Shown here piece after piece: positions 32,119-41,195 of a stretch of DNA of 64,000 bases. Below the pieces are notes generated by a model. It did not search any database. It was given only the letters and a program-made list of their open reading frames with translations, and was not told the DNA's origin. This DNA comes from Nocardioides currus (GTDB lineage: Bacteria; Actinomycetota; Actinomycetes; Propionibacteriales; Nocardioidaceae). The stretch's first letter is position 1. The number at the start of each line of letters is the position of its first letter. The DNA lies in the NCBI RefSeq assembly GCF_003057875.1, contig NZ_PYXZ01000005.1, positions 1 through 64,000 on the forward strand, written 5' to 3'. The position numbers were made by a program, and so were the translations under genes.

Positions 32119-32622
32119 ATGATGGGCGACCGCTGGGGAGTCACGCAGGACGAGACCCGCCGGCACTACCCGTGCGACGACCACGTCCGCGAGCCCGGGC
32201 TCCAGGCGTGGCGCGGGGTCACCGTCGACGCCGACCCCGCGACCGTGTGGGCGCGGTTGCGCCAGGTGCGCCTCGCGCCGTACTCCTACGACCTGGTCGA
32301 CAACCTCGGTCGCCGCTCCCCGTCCGCGCGGGTCGACCTCCCAGAGCCACGCGTCGGCGACCCGTTCACCCGCGCCTTCGGCCGCGACCAGGGTCGGGTG
32401 GTGGAGGTCGAGCCCGGTGAGCACCTGACCGCGCGGATCATGGGCGCCCACATGTCGTACGTCGTCGTGCCAGCCGCCTCCGGCACGCGGCTGCTGCTCA
32501 AGGTGGTGGCGCGGGCCCGTCCGTGGGTCGCCCCGCTCGTCTCGGTCGGCGACCTGGTGATGGCCCGCAAGCAGCTGCTCCGGCTCGCCGAGCTGGCGGA
32601 GGCGGACCAGCGCGAGCGCTAG
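32119..32622 (+). CDS. SRPBCC-like (START-fold) protein
   Basis: A 167-residue protein resembling the SRPBCC/polyketide-cyclase fold. GLQAWRGVTVDADPATVWARL is the opening strand and helix, EVEPGEHLTARIMGAHMSYVVV the central strands, and the last helix carries LVMARKQLLRLAELAEAD. Such proteins bind hydrophobic ligands in a deep pocket; the ligand here is unknown. ATG 32119 and the next codon (ATG) both fit; a weak AAGGA lies upstream. Its stop overlaps the facing gene's stop by four bases. Confidence 0.75.
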   Translation: MMGDRWGVTQDETRRHYPCDDHVREPGLQAWRGVTVDADPATVWARLRQVRLAPYSYDLVDNLGRRSPSARVDLPEPRVGDPFTRAFGRDQGRVVEVEPGEHLTARIMGAHMSYVVVPAASGTRLLLKVVARARPWVAPLVSVGDLVMARKQLLRLAELAEADQRER

Positions 32623-33125
32623 CGGGAGGTGAGCCGTCGGGGTCCCACGACCAGGTCCTCGACCTCGCGCGACCCCCTCGCGTTGGTGGTCACGCTGAGG
32701 TCGGTCATGGGCGTCCCGTCGAAGAGGCAGGAGCCCGGCACCGACAGGCGCACCGTGCTGGGCCGCCATGTGGCCCGCATGCCCGGGCACGCGACGGGCG
32801 TGCGCTCCACGGTGTTGAACCAGATCCACAGACGACGCACCGTGCGTCCGTCCTGGCGCCAGGTGCGGGCGACGACGTCGTAACCCTCCCAGAAGTGCGA
32901 CGACCTCGCCGTCAGCACCACGCCCTCACGCCCCGTCTCCCCCAGGTCGGCCGTCACCACCAGTCGCTCGGGCGTGTAGTCCCAGGTGGCGGAGATCAGG
33001 TCGTACGCCGCGGGCAACCCGGCCGCGTCGGCGGTGCCGTCCGTCCTGGTGCGGGTGTCGGCCTGCGCCGGGCTCGCGACGACGCAGATCGCCAGTGCGG
33101 TCGCGGCCACCCAGATCCGTCTCAT
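32619..33125 (-). CDS. secreted protein of unknown function, 168 aa
   Basis: A 168-residue exported protein. MRRIWVAATALAICVVASP is a Sec signal peptide with likely cleavage after AQA. The mature part is beta-rich (LISATWDYTPERLVVTADLG, RLSVPGSC) and has two Cys that may form one disulphide. No family was recognised. The ATG 33125 is preceded by CGAGAGG on the coding strand, a weak ribosome site; a longer open frame continues upstream but has no signal peptide. Confidence 0.7.
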   Translation of the reverse strand: MRRIWVAATALAICVVASPAQADTRTRTDGTADAAGLPAAYDLISATWDYTPERLVVTADLGETGREGVVLTARSSHFWEGYDVVARTWRQDGRTVRRLWIWFNTVERTPVACPGMRATWRPSTVRLSVPGSCLFDGTPMTDLSVTTNARGSREVEDLVVGPRRLTSR

Positions 33126-33175
33126 GCCTCTCGGACGAGGCGCGTGCGCGGAAGGTTGCCCGGAAGGTTGCGTCG

Positions 33176-33805
33176 TCACCGCCAGGTCGGGGCGATCTCG
33201 CGGGTGTACCTGCGCCCGAACACCTTGGTCACGATGCTCACCACGGGGCCGGGGATCGTCGCTCGGAGCGCGGCCAGCTCCTGCGGGCCGGCCCCGTCCT
33301 GCATCCAGGCGAGCGCGCTCCCGGCGTCGCGGATGGCCTGGGGGCGCATCCTCTTGGCTCGTGCCTTCCACTCCGGGTCGTCCTCCAGGCCAGCGATCAA
33401 GGGCTCGGCCTCGCGCTCCTCGTGGTCGAGGTGATTGTCGATCACCGTGCGAGCGCCGGCGATCACGTCGGCCGCCGCCTCTGCCGTGGCCCTGCTCGGG
33501 TCGGCCACGACCCCGTCGATCGCGCGGCTGGCCGACGTCAGCGCCTCCTTCATGGCGACGTGCTCGTCCTCCATCGCCGCCATCAGGGCCTCGTCCGCCC
33601 CACGCGAGAGCAGGAACGGCCACACGATGTCGTCCTCGGCCTCGTGGTGGTGGGTCAGCTCGCGCACCAGGTTGCGCCACGCCGTCTGGAGCTGACGAGC
33701 CCGGGGGCCGTCCCCGTCCGCCATGGAGCGCAGTGCCTGTTCGGTGCGGGCCACGTCGCGGCGTACGGCGGCGTGGATGATCTGGTTCATGCTCATCGTG
33801 GCCAT
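33176..33805 (-). CDS. hemerythrin-like domain protein
   Basis: A 209-residue protein with a four-helix HHE domain. Iron ligands are visible in order: NQIIHAAVRRDV, ELTHHHEAEDDIVWPFL, EDEHVAMKEAL and IDNHLDHEEREAEPLI. Such domains bind a di-iron centre and sense or handle oxygen, nitric oxide or iron. The C-terminal part (TKVFGRRYTREIAPTWR) is an unusual basic tail. ATG 33805 is used; in-frame ATGs at 33796 and 33790 are possible. Confidence 0.88.
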   Translation of the reverse strand: MATMSMNQIIHAAVRRDVARTEQALRSMADGDGPRARQLQTAWRNLVRELTHHHEAEDDIVWPFLLSRGADEALMAAMEDEHVAMKEALTSASRAIDGVVADPSRATAEAAADVIAGARTVIDNHLDHEEREAEPLIAGLEDDPEWKARAKRMRPQAIRDAGSALAWMQDGAGPQELAALRATIPGPVVSIVTKVFGRRYTREIAPTWR

Positions 33806-33875
33806 GGCGGCAAGGTAGCCACGCCCGGGACGGATCCGCGACCCCATTTCGGGGGCAGTCAGGCTCAGAGCGAGC

Positions 33876-34517
33876 TCAGAGCGAGGCGACCCAGTTGCGC
33901 AGCAGGCGCGCGCCGGCGTCACCGGACTTCTCGGGGTGGAACTGCGTCGCCCACAGCGGCCCGTTCTCGACGGCCGCGACGAACCGGTCTCCCCCGTGCT
34001 CGGCCCATGTCACCAGCGGCGGTGTGGTGCGGTTGTTGGTGACGAGGTCCCAGGTGCGGGCGGCGTACGAGTGCACGAAGTAGAACCGCTCGTCCTCGAC
34101 GCCGGCGAACAGCGACGACCCCTCGGGCACCTCGACGGTGTTCCAGCCCATGTGCGGGACGACCGCGGCCTCGAGGCGCGAGACCGTGCCGGGCCACTCG
34201 TCGCAGCCCTCGGTCTCGACGCCGTGCTCGACCCCGCGCTCGAAGAGGATCTGCATGCCGACGCAGATGCCCAGCACCGGTCGCCCGCCCGCGAGGCGAC
34301 GACCGATGATGCGCTCGCCCTTGATGGCGCGCAGGCCCTCCATGCAGGCCGCGTAGGCCCCGACGCCGGGGACGATCAGGCCGTCGGCGTCGAGGGCGGT
34401 CTGGAAGTCCCCGCTGAGGACCACGCTCGCGCCCGCCCGCTCGGCGGCTCGCACCACCGAGCGGAGGTTGCCCGAGCCGTAGTCGAGGACGACGACGACG
34501 GGGTCGTGCGTGCTCAG
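33876..34517 (-). CDS. hisH: imidazole glycerol phosphate synthase, glutaminase subunit
   Basis: Supplies ammonia from glutamine to HisF. A 213-residue class I glutamine amidotransferase: [13 protein letters not shown] at the N-terminus, the nucleophile Cys in [16 protein letters not shown], and the His-Glu pair in [10 protein letters not shown]. There is no ATG, GTG or TTG that keeps the essential DYGSGNL segment. The only fitting start is a CTG at 34517, which overlaps the hisB stop as CTGA and has AAGGGG five bases upstream. The first ATG-type start (GTG 34457) would cut off the first strand. Confidence 0.93.
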   Translation of the reverse strand: MSTHDPVVVVLDYGSGNLRSVVRAAERAGASVVLSGDFQTALDADGLIVPGVGAYAACMEGLRAIKGERIIGRRLAGGRPVLGICVGMQILFERGVEHGVETEGCDEWPGTVSRLEAAVVPHMGWNTVEVPEGSSLFAGVEDERFYFVHSYAARTWDLVTNNRTTPPLVTWAEHGGDRFVAAVENGPLWATQFHPEKSGDAGARLLRNWVASL

Positions 34518-35131
34518 AGCGTCCCCTTGGTGGACGGCACGCCCTGCTCGCGCGGGTCGAACGCGACCGCGTCGCGCAGCGCGCGTGCGAACGCCTTGAA
34601 CTGCGCCTCGACGACGTGGTGCGGGTCGCGGCCACCGAGCACCCGCACGTGCAGGGCGAGGTGGGCGTGGAACGAGATCGTCTCGAAGACGTGGCGGGTC
34701 AGGGAGCCCTGGTAGGCCACGCCGTCGGCGCCACCGCCCCCGATGGCGACGTAGGCCTGGGCGTCGGGCTCGCCGGTGTGCACGCAGTAGGGGCGCCCCG
34801 ACACGTCGACGACGGCCTGCACGAGCGCCTCGTCGAGCGGCACGGTGGCGTCGCCGAAGCGGCGGATGCCGGCCTTGTCACCGAGAGCCTCGCGCAGCGC
34901 CTGGCCGAGCACGATGGCGGTGTCCTCGACGGTGTGGTGGGCGTCGATGTGGGTGTCGCCGTCGGCGTGCACGGTGAGGTCCACCAGCGAGTGCCGCGAG
35001 AACGCGGTGAGCATGTGGTCGTAGAACCCGACGCCGGTCGAGATGTCGTTGCGCCCGGTGCCGTCGAGGTCGAGCTCGACCTTGATCTTCGACTCCGAGG
35101 TGGCCCGCTCGATGCTGGCGGTGCGGCTCAT
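34514..35131 (-). CDS. hisB: imidazoleglycerol-phosphate dehydratase
   Basis: Dehydrates IGP to imidazole acetol phosphate. A 205-residue monofunctional enzyme (no phosphatase domain, as usual in actinobacteria). Two internally related halves each bring metal ligands: [18 protein letters not shown] and [16 protein letters not shown] with [28 protein letters not shown] is the conserved start motif. ATG 35131 overlaps the hisC stop by ATGA. The end overlaps hisH. Confidence 0.97.
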   Translation of the reverse strand: MSRTASIERATSESKIKVELDLDGTGRNDISTGVGFYDHMLTAFSRHSLVDLTVHADGDTHIDAHHTVEDTAIVLGQALREALGDKAGIRRFGDATVPLDEALVQAVVDVSGRPYCVHTGEPDAQAYVAIGGGGADGVAYQGSLTRHVFETISFHAHLALHVRVLGGRDPHHVVEAQFKAFARALRDAVAFDPREQGVPSTKGTL

Positions 35132-36237
35132 GGTGTGTCCCTCATCTGCTCGGTCTTCATCACGATGGTCAGTGCGTCCCGGAACGCGGTCATCTCGTCC
35201 GCGGTCCCGATCGAGACCCGCAGCCACCCGTCGGGACCGGTCTCGCGGATCAGCACGCCGTGCTCCAGCAGACCCTGCCAGACCGCGTGCCGGTCGGCGA
35301 ACCTCCCGAACAGCACGAAGTTGGCGTCGCTGTCGGCGACCGTGAACCCCTGCTCGCGCAACCACGACACGGTGCGGTCGCGCTCGGCCCGCAGCTCGGC
35401 GACGTTGCCCAGCAGCTCGGGCGCGTGCCGCAGCGCCGCCGACGCCGTCGCCTGGGTGACGGCCGAGAGGTGGTAGGGCAGCCGCACCACACGGATCGCG
35501 TCGCAGATCGCGGGATCGGCGGCGAGGTAGCCCAGCCGCGCGCCGGCCAGCGCGAAGGCCTTGCTCATGGTCCGGGTGACCACCAGGTTGCGGTGCGCGC
35601 CGAGCAGCTCGAGCGCGCTGGGCGTGCCCGACCGGCGGAACTCGCCGTACGCCTCGTCCACGACGACCACTCCCTCGCCCGCGGCCTCGCAGAGCATGGT
35701 GACCGCCTCCGGCGGCAGCGCCGTGCCGGTCGGGTTGTTGGGCGACGGCAGGAGCACCACGCTCGGCCGGCGCTCCTCGACCAGCCTGCGGGCGGCGTCG
35801 AGGTCGAGCGAGAAGTCCTCGGCGCGGTGGCCGGTGACCCACTCGGTCATCGTGTTGCGGGCGTACTCGGGATACATCGAGTACGTCGGGGCGAAGCTGA
35901 CCGCCGACCGTCCCGGGCCTCCGAAGGCCTGGAGCAGCTGGAGCATCACCTCGTTGGAGCCGTTGGCCGCCCACACCATCTCGGGCGTGATCCCGCTGCC
36001 GCCCGAGGTGTTGAGGTACGCCGCCAGGCCGCGCCGGAGGTCGGTGAACTCGCGGTCGGGGTAGCGGTTGAGGGTGGCCGCCGCCGTCGCGACCGCGGCC
36101 GCGACGTCGGCGACCGCCTCGGGCGAGGGGCCGTAGGGGTTCTCGTTGACGTTGAGCTGGACGGGGACGTCGAGCTGCGGGGCGCCGTACGGCTCGATCC
36201 CGCGCAGCTCCTCGCGGATCGGGGGGAACGACGTCAC
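35128..36237 (-). CDS. hisC: histidinol-phosphate aminotransferase
   Basis: Transaminates imidazole acetol phosphate to histidinol phosphate, using PLP. A 369-residue class I/II aminotransferase. [17 protein letters not shown] opens it, [15 protein letters not shown] carries the PLP-ring Asp and Tyr, and [19 protein letters not shown] the PLP-binding Lys. The GTG at 36237 overlaps the hisD stop (GTGA) and gives the family length; the longer frame is rejected. Both ends overlap his neighbours. Confidence 0.96.
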   Translation of the reverse strand: MTSFPPIREELRGIEPYGAPQLDVPVQLNVNENPYGPSPEAVADVAAAVATAAATLNRYPDREFTDLRRGLAAYLNTSGGSGITPEMVWAANGSNEVMLQLLQAFGGPGRSAVSFAPTYSMYPEYARNTMTEWVTGHRAEDFSLDLDAARRLVEERRPSVVLLPSPNNPTGTALPPEAVTMLCEAAGEGVVVVDEAYGEFRRSGTPSALELLGAHRNLVVTRTMSKAFALAGARLGYLAADPAICDAIRVVRLPYHLSAVTQATASAALRHAPELLGNVAELRAERDRTVSWLREQGFTVADSDANFVLFGRFADRHAVWQGLLEHGVLIRETGPDGWLRVSIGTADEMTAFRDALTIVMKTEQMRDTP

Positions 36238-37535
36238 TGGAACCGCACCCTCACGGCGGCACCGTGTCCCGGCAGGTCCTCGGCCTCGGCCAGCGTCACG
36301 ACGTGGTCGGCGACCTCGGCCAGCGCGTCGCGAGAGTAGTCGATGACGTGCACCGACCTCAGGAACGCCCGCACCGACAGCCCGCTGCTGTGGCACGCAC
36401 ACCCCGCGGTGGGCAGCACGTGGTTGGACCCGGCGCAGTAGTCACCGAGCGAGACCGGGGCGAAGGACCCGACGAAGATCGCGCCGGCGTTGCGCACCCG
36501 CGAAGCGACGTCGGTGGCGTCGCGGGTGTGGATCTCGAGGTGCTCGGCGGCGTAGGCGTTGACGACGTCGAGACCCTGCTGGACGTCGTCGACGAGCACG
36601 ATCGCGGACTGCCGCCCGGTCAGGGCGGTCTGCACGCGCGCCGTGTGCCGGGTCGCGAAGACCTGCTTCTCCAGCTCCGCGTCGACGTCGTCGGCCAGGG
36701 CGAGGGAGTCGGTGACCAGCACCGAGGCGGCCATCGGGTCGTGCTCGGCCTGGCTGATCAGGTCGGCGGCGACGAAGGACGCGTCGGCCGAGTCGTCGGC
36801 CAGGATCGCGATCTCGGTCGGCCCGGCCTCCGAGTCGATGCCCACGACCCCGCGCAGGACGCGCTTGGCGGCCGCGACGTAGATGTTGCCCGGCCCGGTG
36901 ACGAGGTCGACGGGGCGGCAGGGGCCGGCGCCGTACGCGAACATCGCGATCGCCTGGGCGCCGCCGACGGCGTAGACCTCGTCGATCCCGAGGAGGGCGC
37001 AGGCGGCCATGATCGTGGGCTCCGGCAGGCCGTCGGAGTTCTTCTGCGGCGGGCTGCTGAGCGCGATCGACCGCACGCCCGCCACCTGCGCGGGGACGAC
37101 GTTCATCACGACGCTGGACACGAGCGGGGCGAGACCGCCGGGGACGTAGAGGCCGACCCGGTCGACCGGCACCTTGCGGTGCGTGACGGTCGCCCCGTCG
37201 CCGAGCGACGTGGTGACGTCGGACTCGAGCTCGGCCGCGCAGGTCGCCCGCAGGCGGCGGATCGACTCCTCGAGCCCCGCACGCACGGCCGGGTCGAGCT
37301 CGTCGAGCGCGCGCGCCAGCGCCTCGGGGGGCACGACGATGTCCTCACGCTCGACGCCGTCGAACTGCTGCGAGAACTCTCCGATCGCCTCCACGCCGCG
37401 GGTGCGGACGGCGTCGATGATCGGCTGCACGGCATGGGTCGCGGTCTCGACGTCGAACTCGGCCCGCGGCACCACGCTGCGGTAGTCGATGTTGCTCGTG
37501 CCCGAGTCACGGAGGTCGATCCGACGCACGCGCAT
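36234..37535 (-). CDS. hisD: histidinol dehydrogenase
   Basis: Oxidises histidinol to histidine in two NAD-dependent steps. About 433 residues from ATG 37535 ([12 protein letters not shown], the usual HisD start). [13 protein letters not shown] and [16 protein letters not shown] are NAD-binding parts, and [15 protein letters not shown] bears the zinc ligands [20 protein letters not shown] is the C-terminal hallmark. ATG 37580 is an alternative that would add 15 unusual residues. It is the first gene of the hisDCBH block and is divergent from the LON-domain gene. Confidence 0.95.
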   Translation of the reverse strand: MRVRRIDLRDSGTSNIDYRSVVPRAEFDVETATHAVQPIIDAVRTRGVEAIGEFSQQFDGVEREDIVVPPEALARALDELDPAVRAGLEESIRRLRATCAAELESDVTTSLGDGATVTHRKVPVDRVGLYVPGGLAPLVSSVVMNVVPAQVAGVRSIALSSPPQKNSDGLPEPTIMAACALLGIDEVYAVGGAQAIAMFAYGAGPCRPVDLVTGPGNIYVAAAKRVLRGVVGIDSEAGPTEIAILADDSADASFVAADLISQAEHDPMAASVLVTDSLALADDVDAELEKQVFATRHTARVQTALTGRQSAIVLVDDVQQGLDVVNAYAAEHLEIHTRDATDVASRVRNAGAIFVGSFAPVSLGDYCAGSNHVLPTAGCACHSSGLSVRAFLRSVHVIDYSRDALAEVADHVVTLAEAEDLPGHGAAVRVRFQ

Positions 37536-37631
37536 CGGGATCCCGTCCGTCTCCTCGCTCGCTGCCCTGCTCGTTGCCATGGCTGAAGTCTAGGGAGTCG
37601 CGGCGCGCCGCCCGACGGTGCCGGCAGGCGG

Positions 37632-37658
37632 TGGACAGGCGGATGCACCGGTTAGGTT
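37632..37658 (+). promoter_or_regulatory. candidate promoter for the LON-domain gene
   Basis: TGGACA (37632-37637) and TAGGTT (37653-37658) resemble -35 and -10 boxes with a 15-bp spacer. A start point about seven bases on falls near the GTG codons at 37659 and 37665, so translation could be leaderless. Confidence 0.4.
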
Positions 37659-38330
37659 GTGGAGGTGAGCGACACGCTGCCGATGTTCCCCCTCAACACG
37701 GTCCTGTTCCCCGGCGTCACCATCCCCCTGCACGTCTTCGAGGACCGCTACCGCGCGCTCGTGCACCACCTGCTCAGCATCGAGGACCCGGCCGAGCGTC
37801 TCTTCGGCACGGTCGCCATCCGCGAGGGCTACGAGGTCGGCGACCACGGGGCCCAGTCGCTCTACCGCGTGGGGGTGAGGATGCAGCTGACGGAGGTCGA
37901 GAGCAACGAGGACGGCACGTTCGAGATCACCGCCACCGCCCGCGACCGGATCGTGCTGGACGGCCTCGAGACCTCCGGGGAGTTCGCGCAGGGCGAGATC
38001 ACCGACTCCCCCGACGACCCGGTCGACGGCCCGACGGCCCTGCACGACCGCGCCCGCGCGACCTTCACGGCCTACCGCGCCGCGATCAGCGAGATCCAGG
38101 GCACGACCTTCTCGGGCAGCCTGCCGCGCGATCCCGGCTACCTCTCCTGGACCCTCGCCGCGCTGGCGCCGCTGCCGATGGCCGAGCGGCAGGCGCTGCT
38201 CGAGGCCGAGAGCCCCGAGGCCCGGCTCGAGCTGGTGACCACCCTGCTGCGCGAGGAGCTCCGCGCAATCAACGTCATCCCGTCGTTGCCCGCCACCGAC
38301 GTGGCGCGCACCGCCTGGTCCCCCAACTGA
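37659..38330 (+). CDS. LON N-terminal (substrate-binding) domain protein
   Basis: A 223-residue stand-alone LON substrate-binding domain, without ATPase or protease parts. LPMFPLNTVLFPGVTIPLHVFEDRYRALV is the family's opening region and FGTVAIREGYEVGDHGAQSL follows, typical of proteins annotated as peptidase S16 lon domain. YLSWTLAALAPLPMAERQALLEA is the helical end. Its biochemical role is unknown; ligand or substrate recognition is likely. GTG 37659 and GTG 37665 are both possible starts. It is followed by ybaK on the same strand, ten bases away. Confidence 0.88.
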   Translation: MEVSDTLPMFPLNTVLFPGVTIPLHVFEDRYRALVHHLLSIEDPAERLFGTVAIREGYEVGDHGAQSLYRVGVRMQLTEVESNEDGTFEITATARDRIVLDGLETSGEFAQGEITDSPDDPVDGPTALHDRARATFTAYRAAISEIQGTTFSGSLPRDPGYLSWTLAALAPLPMAERQALLEAESPEARLELVTTLLREELRAINVIPSLPATDVARTAWSPN

Positions 38331-38340
38331 CGGAGACGCG

Positions 38341-38829
38341 GTGGCGAGGAGGAAGCAGCCCGGCGGCACGCCCGCGACGGTGGCGCTCACCGCGGCCGGG
38401 ATCGGGTTCGAGCTGCACCCCTACGAGCACGACCCGCGGGCCTCGTCGTACGGCCTCGAGGCCGCCGAGGCGTTGGGTGTCGAGCCGGCACGGGTGTTCA
38501 AGACGCTGCTCGCCACCCTCGACGGGGCGCTGGTCGTCGGCATCGTGCCGGTCGACCGCCAGCTCGACCTCAAGGCGCTCGCCAGGGCGCTCGGCGGCAG
38601 CCGGGCGGCGATGGCCGACGTCGGGGTGGCCGAGCGGACCACGGGGTACGTCGCGGGGGGCATCTCCCCCGTCGGGCAGAAGAAGCGGCTGCGCACCGTC
38701 GTCGACGACTCCGCGACGGCCCACCCGACCGTGTTCGTCTCCGGCGGGCGCCGCGGGCTGGACCTGGAGATGACACCGGCCGACCTGGTCGCGATCACCG
38801 AGGCGATCACGGCCCAGATCGGCCGGTAG
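38341..38829 (+). CDS. ybaK: Cys-tRNA(Pro)/Cys-tRNA(Cys) deacylase
   Basis: Clears mischarged tRNA by hydrolysing Cys-tRNA(Pro), so it protects translation accuracy in the cytosol. A 162-residue YbaK/EbsC-type protein. GIGFELHPYEHDPRASSYG opens it, VFKTLLATLDGALVVGIVPVDRQL is the core and holds the conserved Lys, and the final GGISPVGQKKRLRTVVDDSA matches the family's GGCSPIGxKK motif. A GTG start is used. It is ten bases downstream of the LON-domain gene, so both are probably co-transcribed. Confidence 0.94.
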   Translation: MARRKQPGGTPATVALTAAGIGFELHPYEHDPRASSYGLEAAEALGVEPARVFKTLLATLDGALVVGIVPVDRQLDLKALARALGGSRAAMADVGVAERTTGYVAGGISPVGQKKRLRTVVDDSATAHPTVFVSGGRRGLDLEMTPADLVAITEAITAQIGR

Positions 38830-38848
38830 GGACGTCAGGCGCGTCGGG

Positions 38849-40576
38849 TCAGTCGGTCGTGACCTTGAAGACGCCGTGCACGACGTCGCCGTCGAGCCAG
38901 CCGCTGATGCCGACGGCGGAGAGCGGCTCGAGGTTGTCGCTGACCTCCGGCTCGTCCTCGGCGAGGCGGACCAGCCAGTCGTCGTCGGCGTCGAAGTTGA
39001 GGAACATCACGCTCTGCGCGTCACCCTCGATCACCTTCGTGTAGGCGTCGGTGTCGCCGAGCGAGCCCGTCGAGGTCAGCGACTCCTTGTAGGCGTCGTT
39101 GGTGCCGAGCACGGCATAGCCGTCGGCCTCGGTGACCTCGAGGTAGGGCGCGACGTCCGGGCCGGCCAGGTCCTTGACCTTGTCGAGCACGGCCTGGATC
39201 TCCGCGGCGTCACCCTTGATCTTGATGCCGAGCGGCAGCTCGGAGGGACCGCCGTTGACGATCGCGTCGGGGTCGATGCCGCTGCCCAGGCCGATGGCCA
39301 TCCCCTCGCCCATCAGCGTCTCGAGGTCCTCGGGCAGGGCCAGGCCGGTCTCCTCCTCGGCCTGCGCGATCAGGTCGTCGACGTCGGTGCCCTCGGGGCT
39401 GCTCTTGGCCATGTAGTCGATCAGCGACTGGGCCCAGCCCTCACCGAAGCCCAGCCCGAACGCGGCGACGGTGTCGTCGGGCAGGCCCTGCACCATCTCG
39501 ACCCCGGCGTCACCGAGGAAGTCCTTGGTGAGCTCGCCCTGGTAGTTGGAGTAGGCGGCCTCGAACTCCAGCCCGCCGTCGTCGAACCGCACGGTCGCGG
39601 CCGCCCCGTCGAACTGCTCGAGCATCTCGGTGAGCTCCGGCGGGACGCTCTCGGTGCCCGAGGGAGCGTTCTCCACGAACTCTCCCGTCTCCGGGTCGAT
39701 CTCGAAGCCGTCGGCCGACGGCATCCCGAACATCGAGCCCATGCCGGGCATGTCGGTGAGGTAGCGGCTCATGAAGTCGCCGGCCTCGGGGGCGGCGTAC
39801 ATGCTCATGATCCCGGAGTCCCCGGCCTCGCCGGTCCACTTCTGGAAGTCGGCGTCGTCGGCGAGCGAGCCCTTCTCGGTGGCGTCGACCACCTTCTGCG
39901 CCTCGGCCTCGTTCTTGCCCACGACCAGCCAGTCGCCGGAGATCACGTAGCCGCCGGTGTCCCCGGAGCTGTCGGAGCTGTCGGAGCCCTCGGCCGACGC
40001 GCCGGCACCGCAGACCTGGAGCAGGTTGTCGACGCCGTCCTCGGCCTTGCCGGCGTCGGTGACCTGGACGACCATCACGGCCGTCGGGGTGTCGCCGCCG
40101 AGGTCGGCGGCGGCCATGGCCGCCCGGCTGCCGAGCCACGGCTCGACGTCCTTCGCGTAGTCGAGGCCCTCGCACTCGCCCGACTTCACGATCTCCTCGA
40201 CGATCTTCTCGCGCAGGTCGTCGTCGGTGTCGAGGCCGGTCTGCTCCTTGAAGGCGGGGAACTTGCGCAGCGTCTTGATGGCCTCGATCTTCTGGCCGCC
40301 GCTGGGGTCGAGGTCGATGCTGACGTAGCCCAGGGTGCTGGCGGGCAGCGCCTCGGCGGGCTGGCTGCCGGTGGCCAGGAAGGACGTCGCCGCCCAGACG
40401 GCGCCGCCGCCGACGGCGAGGACGCCGACGAGCCCGCCGACGGCGAGCAGCCGCTTGCGGTTGTCGCCGGCGTGCGCCTCACGGGCGACGGGCGAGCCCG
40501 CGGACGACTCGAGGAACTCGGGACCGCCCGGGTTGTGGCCGGACGAGTCCGGGCCGGGCGGAGTGGTGTTGGACAT
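38849..40576 (-). CDS. DUF3352 domain membrane-anchored protein
   Basis: A 575-residue protein with a short cytoplasmic N-terminus, one membrane helix (LLAVGGLVGVLAVGGGAVW) and a large exported domain. The start of that domain (LPASTLGYVSIDLDPSGGQ) and its later pattern (GEWAQSLIDYMAKSSP) fit DUF3352. A Gly/Ser/Asp-rich loop with SSDSSGDTGGYVISGDW lies in the middle. The function is unknown; the family is widespread in actinobacteria. ATG 40576 was chosen over a longer frame. Confidence 0.85.
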   Translation of the reverse strand: MSNTTPPGPDSSGHNPGGPEFLESSAGSPVAREAHAGDNRKRLLAVGGLVGVLAVGGGAVWAATSFLATGSQPAEALPASTLGYVSIDLDPSGGQKIEAIKTLRKFPAFKEQTGLDTDDDLREKIVEEIVKSGECEGLDYAKDVEPWLGSRAAMAAADLGGDTPTAVMVVQVTDAGKAEDGVDNLLQVCGAGASAEGSDSSDSSGDTGGYVISGDWLVVGKNEAEAQKVVDATEKGSLADDADFQKWTGEAGDSGIMSMYAAPEAGDFMSRYLTDMPGMGSMFGMPSADGFEIDPETGEFVENAPSGTESVPPELTEMLEQFDGAAATVRFDDGGLEFEAAYSNYQGELTKDFLGDAGVEMVQGLPDDTVAAFGLGFGEGWAQSLIDYMAKSSPEGTDVDDLIAQAEEETGLALPEDLETLMGEGMAIGLGSGIDPDAIVNGGPSELPLGIKIKGDAAEIQAVLDKVKDLAGPDVAPYLEVTEADGYAVLGTNDAYKESLTSTGSLGDTDAYTKVIEGDAQSVMFLNFDADDDWLVRLAEDEPEVSDNLEPLSAVGISGWLDGDVVHGVFKVTTD

Positions 40577-40619
40577 GGGAACCCCCGTCGGGAACAGCTG
40601 GATGCGTGACGCGGCCAGC

Positions 40620-41195
40620 CTACCCAGCGGGCGGGGTCTCAACCGCCGGTTTCCGGCGGCCGGATCGGCGTCCCGAGCGGCGTCCCGTGGCGACCGCGAA
40701 GACGTAGACCGAGGCGATCATCGCGCCGATCGGGAAGGCGGCCATCGCGGCCGAGTCGAGCCGGAACAGCCGCGGCTCGCCGTCGACCCCGGCGAGGGTC
40801 AGGTCACTGGGGATGGCGGTGAAGTCGGCCTTGCCGGCGGCCAGCACCCGGGGGTCCTGCGGGCCGAGGGAGTGCCCCACCCGGAACATCACCCAGCCGG
40901 CCAGCACCGACCCGACCACGATCGCGGCGAGGCTCGCGACCTCGTGGCGCGGCCACCACCAGCCGAGCGCGAAGGCGGTCAGCGCGCCGGCGACCAGCGC
41001 GACCACGACGTACCACCCCGTCCCGGAGAACGCGTAGTCAGGACCGGCGGGCTCGAGGAACCACTGGTCCTGGTAGGCGACGCCGACCGGGGCGTCCCAC
41101 AGCCACTCCCAGACCACGCCCGCGACGGCTCCGACGGCGGCGAAGACGGCGACGATCCCGAGGACCTGCACCGCCGTCCCCCAGCGCTCCCTCAC
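40620..41195 (-). CDS. DUF2567-like membrane protein
   Basis: A 191-residue integral membrane protein with four hydrophobic segments (VLGIVAVFAAVGAVAGVVW, YVVVALVAGALTAFALGWWW, LAAIVVGSVLAGWVMFRVG, FPIGAMIASVYVFAVA). A short charged tail of RSGRRSGRRK closes it. It matches my memory of DUF2567 proteins next to dnaE in actinobacteria. GTG 41195 overlaps the dnaE stop by GTGA, so it is co-translated with dnaE. The role is unknown. Confidence 0.75.
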   Translation of the reverse strand: MRERWGTAVQVLGIVAVFAAVGAVAGVVWEWLWDAPVGVAYQDQWFLEPAGPDYAFSGTGWYVVVALVAGALTAFALGWWWPRHEVASLAAIVVGSVLAGWVMFRVGHSLGPQDPRVLAAGKADFTAIPSDLTLAGVDGEPRLFRLDSAAMAAFPIGAMIASVYVFAVATGRRSGRRSGRRKPAVETPPAG

